DNA from: Alphaproteobacteria bacterium
Lineage (GTDB): Bacteria > Pseudomonadota > Alphaproteobacteria > Caulobacterales > Hyphomonadaceae
DNA length: 64,000 bases
Direction: 5' to 3'
Assembly (NCBI GenBank): GCA_018830285.1
Contig: JAHJSB010000063.1
Span: forward strand, 1 to 64,000
The notes below the pieces were generated by a model that ran no database searches, was not told the DNA's origin, and saw only the letters and a program-made list of their open reading frames with translations. Each line of letters opens with the position of its first letter. The first letter of the stretch is position 1. Both the position numbers and the translations under genes were made by a program. Shown piece after piece: positions 15,699 to 25,326 of the stretch.

Positions 15699-18600
15699 GC
15701 GGAATCGTCGCCTGGTTCGCCCGTAACGCCGTCGCTGCCAACCTCCTGATGATTGTCGCCTTCGTCGGCGGCATCTTCGGTTACACCCGCATGGAACAGG
15801 AAATGTTCCCGGTCGTGAACATCACCGGCGCATCCGTGTCGGTCGCCTGGAACGGTGCCTCCCCGCAGGATGTCGAGGAACAGATCGTCACCCGCATCGA
15901 AGAGGCCGTTGCCGACCTCAATGGCCTCGACCGCATCACCTCGGTCGCCAGCGAAGGCTTCGGCGTGGTCAACATCAAGGGCCGCGACGACGTCGACATG
16001 GAGATCTTCGTCAAGGACGTCGAGCGCCGCGTCAACCAGATCAACAACCTGCCCCAGGCTGCCTTCCAACCGCAGATCCAGCGCTGGGAACAGCGCAACC
16101 GGTTCATCGGCTTCGCCATTCACGGCGAGGTCGATCCCCGCACGCTGAAACGCGTCGCCGACAATGTACGTGACGAATTCGCCAAGCTGCCAGGCGGCGA
16201 ACTCGCCGAACTCAACGGCACGCTGGACGAACAGGTCAGTATCGAAGTCTCCGAACAGGCCCTGCGTCGCTTCGGCCTCAGCTTCAGCGACGTCGCCAAT
16301 GCCATCCGCCAGTCGTCCCTCAACTCGTCGGGCGGGCGGATCGAAAGCTCGACCGGCGACGTCAACATCACGGCCCGCCAGCTCGCCGATACAGCCGACC
16401 AGTTCAACAAGATCATCATCCGCCAGACGACCGATGAAGGCACCGTCTACGTGTCCGACGTCGCCAATGTCATCGACGGCTTTGTCAGCGACAAGCTGAA
16501 GGCGACTTTCAACAACGAGCCGACAGCGTTCGTGATGATCCCCTCCCCCGACACGATGGATATCATTGCCTACACGGATGGCTTCAAGGACTTCGTCAAG
16601 CGCGCCAACGACCCCGCCAACGGGATCCTGCCCGAAGCCGTTAAGATCGACATCCTCTGGGACGACTCCGAAGGCTTCAAGGCACGCATGGACCTGATCA
16701 CCCAGTCGGCTCTCAGTGGTGCCGTGCTGGTGATGCTCGTTCTGATCCTGTTCCTGCGTCCGATGGTGGCGCTCTGGGTCACTGTCGGCATCATCACCGC
16801 CTTTGCCGGCGGCATCATGCTGCTGCCCTATTTCGGCGTGTCCTGGAACATCCTGTCGACCTTCGCCGTGCTGCTCGTGATCGGCGTCATCGTGGATGAC
16901 GCGATCGTCGTCGGAGAGAATATACACAGGGAAGTCGAGAGCGGTCGGCGTGAAGGTCTGGATGCGGCCATTGTCGGCACGCAGCTCGTGCTCAAGCCGA
17001 TCATCTTCGGCGTCCTGACCACGATTATTGCGTTCCTGCCCTGGGCCTTCATCACCGGCCCGACCCGCATGTTCACGCAGCAGATCACGTTCGTCGTCGT
17101 GGCCGCGCTGGTCTTCTCGATCGTCGAGTGCATGCTGATCCTGCCGAGCCACCTGTCGCACATGAAGAAGCAGGAATTTGACGGCCCCGCCGGCAGGTTC
17201 CTCAAGCTGCAGCGCCGGATTGCCGACAGCCTGCTCTGGTTCGCCAACAACCTCTACAAGCCGGTGCTCGAGCTTGCCGTGCGGTTTCGCTATGCCACAG
17301 TGGCTTTCTTCTTCAGCCTGTTCGCCCTCGCCATACAGATGCAGTCGCTGGGCATCGTCCCCTTCCAGTTCATGCCGGAAATCGAAGCCGACCTCATCCA
17401 GGTCAACATCGAAATGCCCGAAGGCACGCCGTATGAACGCCTGCTCCAGGTCCGCGACCAGCTTCAGGCCGGCATCGACTCGCTGAAAGTCGAGACCCGC
17501 AAGGAATACCCGGAACTGAAAGACGGCCTGGTCGTGCAGGCCTCCGTCGTCGCGGCCGGACGAAATGTGCAGGCCTGGGTTGGCCTCGCCCCGCCAGAGG
17601 TCCGCCCCATCACGGTCCGCTCCAAGGACATTTCCGAACGCCTGCGCGACATGGTCGGCGACATTCAGGACGCCCAGGAAATCGGGTTCGATTTCACATT
17701 CAACGAAGATGATACGGGTGTGCGCTTTGCCCTCAATCACCCTGACCTCGCACGCCTGCGCGAAGCGGCCGCAGATGTGAAAGCGCATCTCGCCACCTAT
17801 TCCAGCGCCTATGATATCGGCGACAACCTGTCTTCCTCTGCCGAGGAAATTCGCATCACGATGAAACCCGGCGCCGAAACGCTGGGCATCACGCTCAACG
17901 ATGTCTCACGCCAGCTGCGTCAGGCCTATTATGGCGAAGAAGTCCAGCGCCTGCCCCGCGACGGGGAAGACGTCCGCGTCATGGTCCGCCTGCCATTGGA
18001 CGCCCGGTCTGACCTCGACAGTCTCAACAACCTGAAAATGCGCACATCCGACGGTCGCGAAATCCCGGTCACGCAGGTTGCCGATTTCGAGTATGCCCCC
18101 GGCATCAACCGCATCATCCGGCGCAACCGCACCCGTTCGGTGTCGGTCTATGCCGAGATCAAGGGCGAAGGCGGGCGCGGCCAGGTCATGAGCGCCATGG
18201 AGAAGGACTTCTGGCCCGATTTCGAGAAGCACTTCCCTGACGTCCAGCGCGGCGAGGCTGGCGGCTTCGAGGAAGAACAGAAATTCTTCGCCGAGATCGG
18301 CCGCCTGATCGTCATCGCCATCGGCACCATGTACGTATTGCTGGCCGTGGCATTCCGCTCCTATTCCCAGCCGCTCCTCCTGATGGTGGCCCTCCCCTTC
18401 GCCTATTGCGGCGCCATTTTCGGCCTCGCCATCTTCGACACGCCAATGGCCATGTTCGCCTTCTTCGGCATTGCCGCCGCCGCCGGCGTCGTCATCAACG
18501 ACAACCTGGTGCTGATAGACTATGTCAACCGACGGCGCGACGAAGGCGCCGGTGCCATCCAGGCTCTGGTCGACGCGGGCGTGTCCCGCTTCCGTCCGAT

Positions 18601-18907
18601 CCTGCTGACTTCCGTCACCACATTCGTTGGCATCCTGCCACTGCTCGCCGTGCGCTCGGTGCAGGCCCAGTTCCTCAAGCCGATGATCGTGTCGCTCGCC
18701 TGCGCGGTGGCCTTCGCCATTTTCGTCTCGCTGCTGATGGTGCCGGCGCTCTACGCGGTCGGCGTCGAGATCGGACGCATCTTCCGCTGGACCTGGGGCG
18801 GCAAGCCGTTCCGCCAGATCGGCGAGACCTATTCCGGCGAAGTGACAGTCGATGATGACGAACTTATCGGCACCAGCCGGGGTGACGGCCTCGCCCCCGC
18901 CGAATGA
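15695..18907 (+). CDS. RND efflux permease subunit
   Basis: The inner-membrane proton-drug antiporter of the pump, 1070 residues, with the two-fold RND layout. TM1 (ANLLMIVAFVGGIFGYTRM) is followed by the first porter domain, TM2-6, a repeat of the same, and TM8-12. The proton relay pair is present in TM4 (GVIVDDAIVVGENIHREVE). The sequence is closest in character to the HAE1 drug-efflux group with alphaproteobacterial-type porter loops (NGLDRITSVASEG). The substrate is unknown and likely amphiphilic toxic compounds. It ends the operon; the next gene is 82 bp on, so co-transcription with the peptidase is possible but unproven. Confidence 0.92.
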   Translation: MSGIVAWFARNAVAANLLMIVAFVGGIFGYTRMEQEMFPVVNITGASVSVAWNGASPQDVEEQIVTRIEEAVADLNGLDRITSVASEGFGVVNIKGRDDVDMEIFVKDVERRVNQINNLPQAAFQPQIQRWEQRNRFIGFAIHGEVDPRTLKRVADNVRDEFAKLPGGELAELNGTLDEQVSIEVSEQALRRFGLSFSDVANAIRQSSLNSSGGRIESSTGDVNITARQLADTADQFNKIIIRQTTDEGTVYVSDVANVIDGFVSDKLKATFNNEPTAFVMIPSPDTMDIIAYTDGFKDFVKRANDPANGILPEAVKIDILWDDSEGFKARMDLITQSALSGAVLVMLVLILFLRPMVALWVTVGIITAFAGGIMLLPYFGVSWNILSTFAVLLVIGVIVDDAIVVGENIHREVESGRREGLDAAIVGTQLVLKPIIFGVLTTIIAFLPWAFITGPTRMFTQQITFVVVAALVFSIVECMLILPSHLSHMKKQEFDGPAGRFLKLQRRIADSLLWFANNLYKPVLELAVRFRYATVAFFFSLFALAIQMQSLGIVPFQFMPEIEADLIQVNIEMPEGTPYERLLQVRDQLQAGIDSLKVETRKEYPELKDGLVVQASVVAAGRNVQAWVGLAPPEVRPITVRSKDISERLRDMVGDIQDAQEIGFDFTFNEDDTGVRFALNHPDLARLREAAADVKAHLATYSSAYDIGDNLSSSAEEIRITMKPGAETLGITLNDVSRQLRQAYYGEEVQRLPRDGEDVRVMVRLPLDARSDLDSLNNLKMRTSDGREIPVTQVADFEYAPGINRIIRRNRTRSVSVYAEIKGEGGRGQVMSAMEKDFWPDFEKHFPDVQRGEAGGFEEEQKFFAEIGRLIVIAIGTMYVLLAVAFRSYSQPLLLMVALPFAYCGAIFGLAIFDTPMAMFAFFGIAAAAGVVINDNLVLIDYVNRRRDEGAGAIQALVDAGVSRFRPILLTSVTTFVGILPLLAVRSVQAQFLKPMIVSLACAVAFAIFVSLLMVPALYAVGVEIGRIFRWTWGGKPFRQIGETYSGEVTVDDDELIGTSRGDGLAPAE

Positions 18908-18989
18908 ACCCGCAACTCAACCTCGGTGCGTCCCGCCCCTCCCCTGACAGGGCGGAAAAGGGATACGCCACGCATATGGAGACAGGCAA

Positions 18990-21167
18990 ATGAAGCATCT
19001 CATGCTGGGCGCGGCCGCGATCGCGCTCCTCACGGCCTGTGGGCCGGGCAAGCACAAGGCGGAGACAACCGCCGCCGAAGCCCCCGCACCGGTCATCAAC
19101 GCCGACGGAAAATACGTCACAGCCGAGGGGCTGGAACTGTCCACGCCCGATACCTGGGGCCAATGGGGCATCAACCTCGACAATGTGAAGGCCGACGTGA
19201 ACCCCGGCGACGATTTCTTTGCCTATGTGAATGGCAAGTGGCTCGACACCTTCGAAATCCCCAGCGACCGGACGCGCTACGGCTCGTTCACCCTGCTCGC
19301 CGAAAAATCAGAACAGCGCGTGCGCAAGATCATCGACGAACTCGCCGCTGCCAAGCCGGATCCGGCCACGCTGGAAGGCAAGGTCGCCGGCATCTATAAC
19401 GCCTATCTCGACACCGCTGCCATCGAAGCGCAGGGCCTTGCCCCGGCCCGGCCCTATCTCGACCGCATACAGGCCATGGAGACGCGCGAAGACCTCGCAA
19501 AAGTCTTCGCCGCCAACGGCTTCACTGCGCCTGTCGGCGGCTGGGTCGATGTCGATTCCAAGCAGACCGACCAGTATATCTTCTACATCACCCAGGCTGG
19601 CCTCGGCATGGGCGACCGCGACTATTATCTCGTCGACAGCGACAAGAACACCGAGCTGCGCGCCGCCTACAAGGCCATGCTCTCTTCCCTGCTCGGCGCA
19701 GCCGGCTATGACGACGCCGGTGCTGCCGCCGACAAGGTGATCGCCCTCGAGACCGAGATCGCCAAAGCCCATTGGGACCGCGCAGCGGGCCGCAACCGCA
19801 ACCTCACCTATAACAAGGTGACGAAGGCCGAACTCATCGCCCTTGGCGGCGCCTTCCCGACCGCTACGCTGATCGACGCGCTCGACCTTGGCGACCAGGC
19901 CGCGTTTGTCGTGCGCCAGGTCACCCCCACGGCAGAAGAGATTGCCGAGAACGGCCTCGATGCTGACCAGCTCGCAAAAGTGTCCGGCGGCGGCGTACCC
20001 GGCCTGTTCAAGGTCATGCAGACGGCACCGATGGACCAGTGGAAGGCCTACCTGACCGCCCACCTCCTGATCGACACGTCCGACGTCCTGCCCGCCAGCA
20101 TCGACAACACCGTGTTCGATTTCTACGGCAAGACCCTGAACGGCCTTGAGGAACAGCGCGAGCGCTGGAAGCGCGGTGTCGACACTGTCGAGGAATCCGT
20201 CGGCGAAGCGGTCGGCAAGGTCTATGCCGCGCGCTACTTCCCGGCCGAGAACAAGGCCGCGATGGACCAGCTCGTCGCCAACCTCCGTCTCGCCCTGTCC
20301 GGAAACCTTGAATCCCTCGACTGGATGGGTGCGGCAACCAAGGCCGAAGCCGAGGCCAAGCTGAACCTGTTCACGCCGAAGATCGGCTATCCGGACAAGT
20401 TCGAAACCTATGACAGCCTCGCCGTCAGCGATGACGCCTTCGCCAACCAGATGGCCGTCAATGCCTGGGCCTACCAGGACATGCTGTCCGATCTCGGCCA
20501 GCCGATCGACAAGACGGAGTGGGGCATGCTGCCCCAGACGGTGAACGCCTATTACTCGCCCAACCGCAACGAGATCGTGTTCCCGGCCGCCATCCTGCAG
20601 CCGCCTTTCTTCAACCTCAGCGCCGACCCCGCCGTCAATTACGGTGCCATCGGCGGCGTGATTGGCCACGAAATCGGCCATGGGTTTGACGACCAGGGCG
20701 CCAAGTCAGACGGCACCGGCATGCTGCGCAACTGGTGGACGGCTGAGGACGAGGCCAATTTCAAGGCCAAGACCGGCGCGCTCGTCGCCCAGTACAATGC
20801 GTTCTGCCCGTATGATGACGGCCAGACCTGCGTCAATGGCGCGCTCACGCTCGGCGAGAATATCGGCGACCTCGGCGGCCTCTCAATGGCCTACAAGGCC
20901 TACCATCTCAGCCTGGACGGCAAGGAAGACAAGGTGATCGACGGCCTGACCGGCGACCAGCGCTTCTTCATGTCCTGGGCCCAGGTGTGGCGTTCGAAGA
21001 ACCGCGAAGAGGCCATGCGCCGCCAGATGCTGACGGACCCGCACTCGCCGCCCAATTACCGGGTCAACGGTATCGTGCGCAATTTTGATGCATGGTACGC
21101 GGCATTCGGCGTCACGCCGGACAATGCGCTCTACCTGCCGCCGGAACAGCGCATCAAGATCTGGTAA
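18990..21167 (+). CDS. M13 family zinc metallopeptidase, lipoprotein
   Basis: A neprilysin/PepO-like endopeptidase of 725 residues. A lipoprotein signal (MKHLMLGAAAIALLTAC) places it in the envelope. The large N-terminal M13 domain begins at NPGDDFFAYVNGKW. The C-terminal catalytic domain carries HEIGHGFDDQG (HExxH zinc motif with catalytic Glu), GENIGDLGG (third zinc ligand Glu), and the family C-terminal PPEQRIKIW in place of the usual CxxW. It should cut small peptides in the periplasm. A strong terminator follows. Confidence 0.92.
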   Translation: MKHLMLGAAAIALLTACGPGKHKAETTAAEAPAPVINADGKYVTAEGLELSTPDTWGQWGINLDNVKADVNPGDDFFAYVNGKWLDTFEIPSDRTRYGSFTLLAEKSEQRVRKIIDELAAAKPDPATLEGKVAGIYNAYLDTAAIEAQGLAPARPYLDRIQAMETREDLAKVFAANGFTAPVGGWVDVDSKQTDQYIFYITQAGLGMGDRDYYLVDSDKNTELRAAYKAMLSSLLGAAGYDDAGAAADKVIALETEIAKAHWDRAAGRNRNLTYNKVTKAELIALGGAFPTATLIDALDLGDQAAFVVRQVTPTAEEIAENGLDADQLAKVSGGGVPGLFKVMQTAPMDQWKAYLTAHLLIDTSDVLPASIDNTVFDFYGKTLNGLEEQRERWKRGVDTVEESVGEAVGKVYAARYFPAENKAAMDQLVANLRLALSGNLESLDWMGAATKAEAEAKLNLFTPKIGYPDKFETYDSLAVSDDAFANQMAVNAWAYQDMLSDLGQPIDKTEWGMLPQTVNAYYSPNRNEIVFPAAILQPPFFNLSADPAVNYGAIGGVIGHEIGHGFDDQGAKSDGTGMLRNWWTAEDEANFKAKTGALVAQYNAFCPYDDGQTCVNGALTLGENIGDLGGLSMAYKAYHLSLDGKEDKVIDGLTGDQRFFMSWAQVWRSKNREEAMRRQMLTDPHSPPNYRVNGIVRNFDAWYAAFGVTPDNALYLPPEQRIKIW

Positions 21168-21194
21168 TCTTATTACCTGTAGCTGATAATGCAG

Positions 21195-21224
21195 AAATCG
21201 GCGCCCCGGGGCGCCGATTTTTTT
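21195..21224 (+). terminator. Strong terminator after the M13 peptidase gene
   Basis: The 26-base palindrome AAATCGGCGCC...GGCGCCGATTT (21195-21220) is followed by further T (TTTTTTTG), a textbook rho-independent terminator 28 bp after the stop codon. Confidence 0.92.
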
Positions 21225-21333
21225 GTCCGCCCTCGCCGTTTCTAAGGTGCGGTTAATGATTGGCGTGATAGTTGCACGGCGGTGGGGTGAACGGATCGAA
21301 CTGATCCAGACGGACCTGAAAGAGTAAGTATTG

Positions 21334-21657
21334 ATGTCCCTGATGACCCGCGTGTTCGGTTCCAAAAAGCCTGTCGCCCCCGCCAGCGACCGGATCGAGC
21401 ATGCTGTTGCAGACGTGCAGACCACGCCGCGCCCGCTGCGCGGCAGCTCCTATCGCGAAGCCTCGGTCACCTATGAATCGGGCTATATGCGCAAGGGCAT
21501 CGTGCTCGACTATTCGCCAACCGGTGTGCGCCTGCGGTTCCCGACCAATGAAATCATGCCCGCCTTCGTCACGCTCAATGCGAGGGCCGTCAATGTCAGC
21601 GGCCAGGCCCGCGTGATCTGGCAGGAAGGCTCCGAAGTCGGTCTCGTCCTGGTCTGA
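21334..21657 (+). CDS. PilZ-domain protein
   Basis: A 107-residue cytoplasmic protein consisting of a single PilZ fold, the usual c-di-GMP receptor domain. Residues RGSSYREASVTYESGYMRKGIV correspond to the N-terminal arginine region, and LDYSPTGVRLRFP matches the D/N-x-S-x-x-G motif. The classic RxxxR is weak (only R-x-x-x-x near YRE), so c-di-GMP binding is uncertain. The ATG at 21334 is preferred to an adjoining TTG. It lies between a terminator and the dodecin gene, with which it is not closely spaced. Confidence 0.8.
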   Translation: MSLMTRVFGSKKPVAPASDRIEHAVADVQTTPRPLRGSSYREASVTYESGYMRKGIVLDYSPTGVRLRFPTNEIMPAFVTLNARAVNVSGQARVIWQEGSEVGLVLV

Positions 21658-21777
21658 TCCGCCCGTCTGCGATCGTCCCCCGTTCCCCGTTCCCGTTTCA
21701 CGAGAGTCACCTTGGCAAATACGCTTTTTAGGCGTTCTATGGTTCGCCTGTTCCACACTTGAACAAGGAGGTCCTCC

Positions 21778-22008
21778 ATGGCCATCATGAAATCCGAACA
21801 GATCCTCGCCGAGTCCACCGTATCCTTCGAGGATGCGGTCCAGAACGCCGTCAGCCGCTTTTCCAAGACGGTCCGCGGCCTCGCCTCGGCCAATGTCAAC
21901 AACATGTCGACCACCGTGAAGAACGGCAAGATCGTGACCTATCGCGTCAACCTGCAAATGACCTTCGAGATCGAAGCGCCAGCGCCCAAGGCGAAAAAAG
22001 GCAAGTAA
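21778..22008 (+). CDS. Dodecin-family flavin-binding protein
   Basis: A 76-residue protein matching the dodecin family, which assembles as a hollow dodecamer storing flavin or coenzyme A-like ligands. The helix FEDAVQNAVSRFSKTVRGL, followed by strands NNMSTTVKNGKIVTYRVNLQ and MTFEIE, is the family core. The flavin-stacking Trp of archaeal dodecins is absent in the loop (ASANVNN), so the ligand may differ. A Lys/Pro/Ala tail ends it. A perfect AAGGAGG site lies six bases before the ATG, suggesting strong translation. Confidence 0.8.
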   Translation: MAIMKSEQILAESTVSFEDAVQNAVSRFSKTVRGLASANVNNMSTTVKNGKIVTYRVNLQMTFEIEAPAPKAKKGK

Positions 22009-22113
22009 GCGCGACCGGTCGGTCGTGATCCCTCGATAAGATTTGTCCAGCCTGCGTGACACGCGTGCGGTTTGCCCTAGATGAGGTCGGTACCCCCGGA
22101 AGGATTCCGTGCC

Positions 22114-22692
22114 ATGCCGTTTCGCCCGCTCGCCTGTCTGGCCGTCTTGGCCACCTTGTCCTGCGTCGCACTCGCCGACACATCCTCCGCCGCCCTCACC
22201 TCGCCGGAGACCCTAGCCATGCACGCCACCGAATTCACCACCATAGACGGCCAGCCGCTCGACCTCGCCCAGCTCGGCGCCAAGGCCGTTCTCGTCGTCA
22301 ATACCGCCTCGAAATGCGGTTACACGCCCCAATATGCCGGCCTTGAGGAACTGTACGAGACCTTCAGGGATCAGGGCTTCGTGATTGTGGGTGTGCCGTC
22401 GAACGATTTCGGCGGCCAGGAACCCGGCACCGAGGCCGAAGTGAAAACCTTCTGCCAGATCAATTACGGAGTCACGTTCCCGCTGACGAAAAAATACGCC
22501 GTCACCGGGGCGGAAGAACACCCGTTCTTCCTGAACGCCGTCGCCACGCTGGGAGCGGCCGCCCAGCCGAAATGGAACTTCCACAAAGTGCTCACCAATG
22601 GCGCGGGCACGCCGATCAAGGCCTACCCGTCAGCCACGAAACCTGCCGATGCCGAACTTGTCGCCGACATCGAAGCCGCCCTCGCGGACTAG
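22114..22692 (+). CDS. Glutathione peroxidase family protein, exported
   Basis: A thiol peroxidase of 192 residues that reduces peroxides with thiol donors, in bacteria usually thioredoxin. A signal peptide (MPFRPLACLAVLATLSCVALA) indicates a periplasmic form. The peroxidatic Cys68 is in VVNTASKCGYTPQY, Gln and Trp of the active site are in FGGQEPG and PKWNFHK, and FCQINYGVTFP supplies the possible resolving Cys. The ATG at 22114 is chosen; one at 22081 would add an atypical leader. The gene converges on the ABC-F gene with a 4-bp overlap. Confidence 0.9.
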   Translation: MPFRPLACLAVLATLSCVALADTSSAALTSPETLAMHATEFTTIDGQPLDLAQLGAKAVLVVNTASKCGYTPQYAGLEELYETFRDQGFVIVGVPSNDFGGQEPGTEAEVKTFCQINYGVTFPLTKKYAVTGAEEHPFFLNAVATLGAAAQPKWNFHKVLTNGAGTPIKAYPSATKPADAELVADIEAALAD

Positions 22693-24263
22693 AGCCGTAC
22701 CGCGCGCGTCACACCGATCGCGCTGAGGAAAGCCGCGTCATGGCTGACCACGACCAGCGCGCCGTCAAAGCCTGACAGTGCATCTTCCAGCAGTTCCACT
22801 GCCGCCAGGTCGAGATGATTGGTTGGCTCGTCCAGCACCATCATCAGCGGCGGCGCGGCCCGCGCGAACACGCAGGCCATGCCCGCCCTCAGCCGCTCGC
22901 CGCCACTCAGCGTGCCTGCCGGCTGCAGCGCCGCCGTGTTGCGAAACGCAAAGCGTGCCAGCGCCGCCCGCCCCGCGTTCTCCGTCAGCTCCGGGTTCAG
23001 CCGCCGCAAATTCTCCAGCATGCTCTCCTGCCCCGCCAGCAGGCTGACATGCTGGTCCAGCATCGCCATCCGGTCCGTCAGGCGGCACACCTCGCCCGCG
23101 TCAGGCGCCACCTCCCCCAAGATCAGGCGCAGCAGTGTCGTCTTGCCTGATCCGTTCGCGCCGCTGACGGCGATCCGCTCCGGCCCGCGCACATCCAGCG
23201 ACAGCGGCCCGAACAGGCGCCGCCCGCCCCGCATCATCAGCACATCGCGCAAGCTCAGCAGGTCCCGGCTCGGCGGCAGGCCCGACTGCGGCAGGTCAAT
23301 GTGCAAAGGGGTTTCCAACGCCACACGCGCCCGCGCCACCTCGAAAGCCTCGCGCCCCGCCTCGGTCAGCCGCTTGGCGACATCGCCGCCGCGCGCTCGC
23401 GTCGCCTCGGCCTTTTGCTTGCGCGCATCCAGCAGCATTTTCGGCGCGTCGCCTTTGGCACGCGTCGCACGGCCCCTCTTGTCGCGCCGGTCTTGCGTCT
23501 CGCGCGCCGTTTGTGCCGCGCGTTCGGTCCGCTTCAACTCGCTGCCCGCCCGGTCCAGTTCTGCTTCCGCCCGCGCCCGCGCCGCATCGCGCGCTGGCTT
23601 GAAGTCGCTCCAGCCACCGCCGAACACGGTCACGCCCACAGGCGTCAGTTCGACAATCCGGTCGACCCGTTCCAGCAGCGCCCGGTCATGGCTCGCCACC
23701 ACGACGCCGCCCGGCCAGCGCGCCATCAGGTCGCCAATCGCTTCGCGTCCATCCGAATCGAGGTTGTTCGTCGGCTCGTCCAGCAGCAGAACGTCCGGCG
23801 CCACCAGCAACAGGCGCGCCAGCATAACCCGCGTCCGTTCGCCGCCGCTCAGCGTGCGCATGCGCCGGTCCAGGTCCATGCCCGGCAGGCCCGTCCCGGC
23901 CAGCGCTTCGGCAAGGCGCGCTTCCAGCGTCCAGTCCGCCTCGGCGGCATCCGCAACACGCCCCTCCCCCGCCTCCAGCCGCTCCAGGCAGGCGAGCCCG
24001 TCGGCCACACCCAGCGCCTCGGCTACGCTCAATGTCTCATCGGGCAACTGCACCAGCCGCCCGACACGCCCGGCGCGGTGTACTGTTCCGCTGGCGGGCG
24101 GCACCTCGCCGGCGATCAGGTTCAGCAGCGTGGACTTGCCACAGCCATTGCGCCCGACAAGGCCGATCCTTTCCTGTCCGACAGACAGGGTCAGGCCGTC
24201 AAACAGTGGCCGGGAATCAGGCGTGGAAAGGGAAACGGAATTCAGGGTGATAAACGCAGGCAT
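22689..24263 (-). CDS. ABC-F family ATPase
   Basis: A soluble duplicated ATPase of 524 residues with no membrane segments. It has two ABC domains: Walker A GLVGRNGCGKST (about 37-48) with signature LSGGERTRV and Walker B VLLLDEPTNNLD, and second Walker A AVSGANGSGKTT with LSGGERLRA and MMVLDEPTNHLD. The central linker is long and Arg/Lys/Ala-rich. ABC-F proteins of this shape bind ribosomes or act in translation control and antibiotic protection; this one resembles the Uup/YheS/CD-type group, but I cannot assign a subgroup. The start is taken at MPAFITLNSVS. Confidence 0.88.
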   Translation of the reverse strand: MPAFITLNSVSLSTPDSRPLFDGLTLSVGQERIGLVGRNGCGKSTLLNLIAGEVPPASGTVHRAGRVGRLVQLPDETLSVAEALGVADGLACLERLEAGEGRVADAAEADWTLEARLAEALAGTGLPGMDLDRRMRTLSGGERTRVMLARLLLVAPDVLLLDEPTNNLDSDGREAIGDLMARWPGGVVVASHDRALLERVDRIVELTPVGVTVFGGGWSDFKPARDAARARAEAELDRAGSELKRTERAAQTARETQDRRDKRGRATRAKGDAPKMLLDARKQKAEATRARGGDVAKRLTEAGREAFEVARARVALETPLHIDLPQSGLPPSRDLLSLRDVLMMRGGRRLFGPLSLDVRGPERIAVSGANGSGKTTLLRLILGEVAPDAGEVCRLTDRMAMLDQHVSLLAGQESMLENLRRLNPELTENAGRAALARFAFRNTAALQPAGTLSGGERLRAGMACVFARAAPPLMMVLDEPTNHLDLAAVELLEDALSGFDGALVVVSHDAAFLSAIGVTRAVRL

Positions 24264-24417
24264 GGGAAGCGACTTTCGACAAAGGGAAGATGCAGCGAGG
24301 GGCGCGCGTTGCAAAATCCATTGTCCATGTCCTTCCGTGGGCGTCGGCGTGGGTTGCTTTCTAGGAAAACCGGCACCTCGACGCAAGGTGCAGCACGCCC
24401 AGCCATGCCCGCGCGGG

Positions 24418-25080
24418 TCAGCCTTTCATGCCATAGGCTTCCCGGAATTCGCGCATACCGTTCTTGGCGTCTTCGGCCACCTTGATGGCAACGGGGCGCT
24501 GCTGCAGGCGCTCAAGCAGCTTCGCGGCCTCGGGAAGGGCGTCATTCAGGTTCCAGTCGAACACGATCTTGGCCACCGCCGCGGCATTCGGAAACGAATG
24601 CATGAACACGAAGTCGGCGTAGGAGATGTCATCGCCGGCAAGATACGGCGAAAACCGTCCCAGGCGCTGGATCGCGCGGCACCCTTTTTCCAGGATGGGC
24701 CGCACATAGTCCTTCACTTCGTCAGACACCGGTCCGGTTCCGAAAAAGGCCTCGCCATAACACCGTCGGGCCGGCAGCTCGAGATAGAGTTCGGAATATT
24801 TCAGCAGCTCCCTGGCACGCGCCCGCGCGAAAGCGTCGACCGGAAAGAATGAGGGGCCATCCACCGCGTCCTCGATATATTCAAGGATCACGCTGGTTTC
24901 GGTCAGGAACCCGTCCGGGGTTTCCAGGCAGGGTATTTTCCCCATCGCGCTCTTGGCGAGGAAGTCTTCCGATTGTCCCGTGTAGACGCGAACCTCTTCG
25001 TACGGCGCGTCTTTCTCCATCAGGGCCATCTTGACCATGTTGAAATAATTTGACGCCGGAAATCCGTATAGTTTCAGCAT
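24418..25080 (-). CDS. Glutathione S-transferase family protein
   Basis: A 220-residue cytosolic GST. The thioredoxin-like N-terminal domain starts MLKLYGFPASNYFNMVKMAL and includes the glutathione-site GKIPCLETPDGFLTETSVILEYIE (cis-Pro and the Glu-Thr/Ser pair). The all-helical C-terminal domain follows, with YLAGDDISYADFVF as the N-capping box. The catalytic residue could be Ser10 or Asn11 by analogy with other bacterial GSTs. The gene is single; the upstream side opens onto a repeat-rich gap. The substrate is unknown. Confidence 0.88.
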   Translation of the reverse strand: MLKLYGFPASNYFNMVKMALMEKDAPYEEVRVYTGQSEDFLAKSAMGKIPCLETPDGFLTETSVILEYIEDAVDGPSFFPVDAFARARARELLKYSELYLELPARRCYGEAFFGTGPVSDEVKDYVRPILEKGCRAIQRLGRFSPYLAGDDISYADFVFMHSFPNAAAVAKIVFDWNLNDALPEAAKLLERLQQRPVAIKVAEDAKNGMREFREAYGMKG

Positions 25081-25210
25081 ATCGTATCGGTCCCTTTTAC
25101 CAGCGTCCAAGGCGCGAACGCTCCACCCTCAAGTGTGAAGCCTCGCTCACCTGTGCACAAGGCCAAAACGCCAGTCCATGGCCGGCGGCCCGCCGATGAG
25201 AGGCCGCGCC

Positions 25211-25245
25211 CCTCATCCTCCCCTGCTTTGCGGGGGAGGATGAGG
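25211..25245. repeat. Palindromic element with 13-bp perfect arms
   Basis: CCTCATCCTCCCC (25211-25223) and GGGGAGGATGAGG (25233-25245) pair perfectly around a 9-base loop. There is no T-run on either side, so it is more like a dispersed palindromic repeat than a terminator. Confidence 0.65.
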
Positions 25246-25326
25246 CTTTCCCCACCTGCGCGCCCGCAATCATTGCGCGCGCACGCAAACTTACCCCCCT
25301 CCCCGGCACGCCCGTATACTCGCCCC

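Noticed and set aside
15491-17788. 765-codon minus-strand frame opposite the RND permease
   Set aside because: Antisense shadow; Asp/Val/Gly/His-rich, with no ribosome site or family motif.
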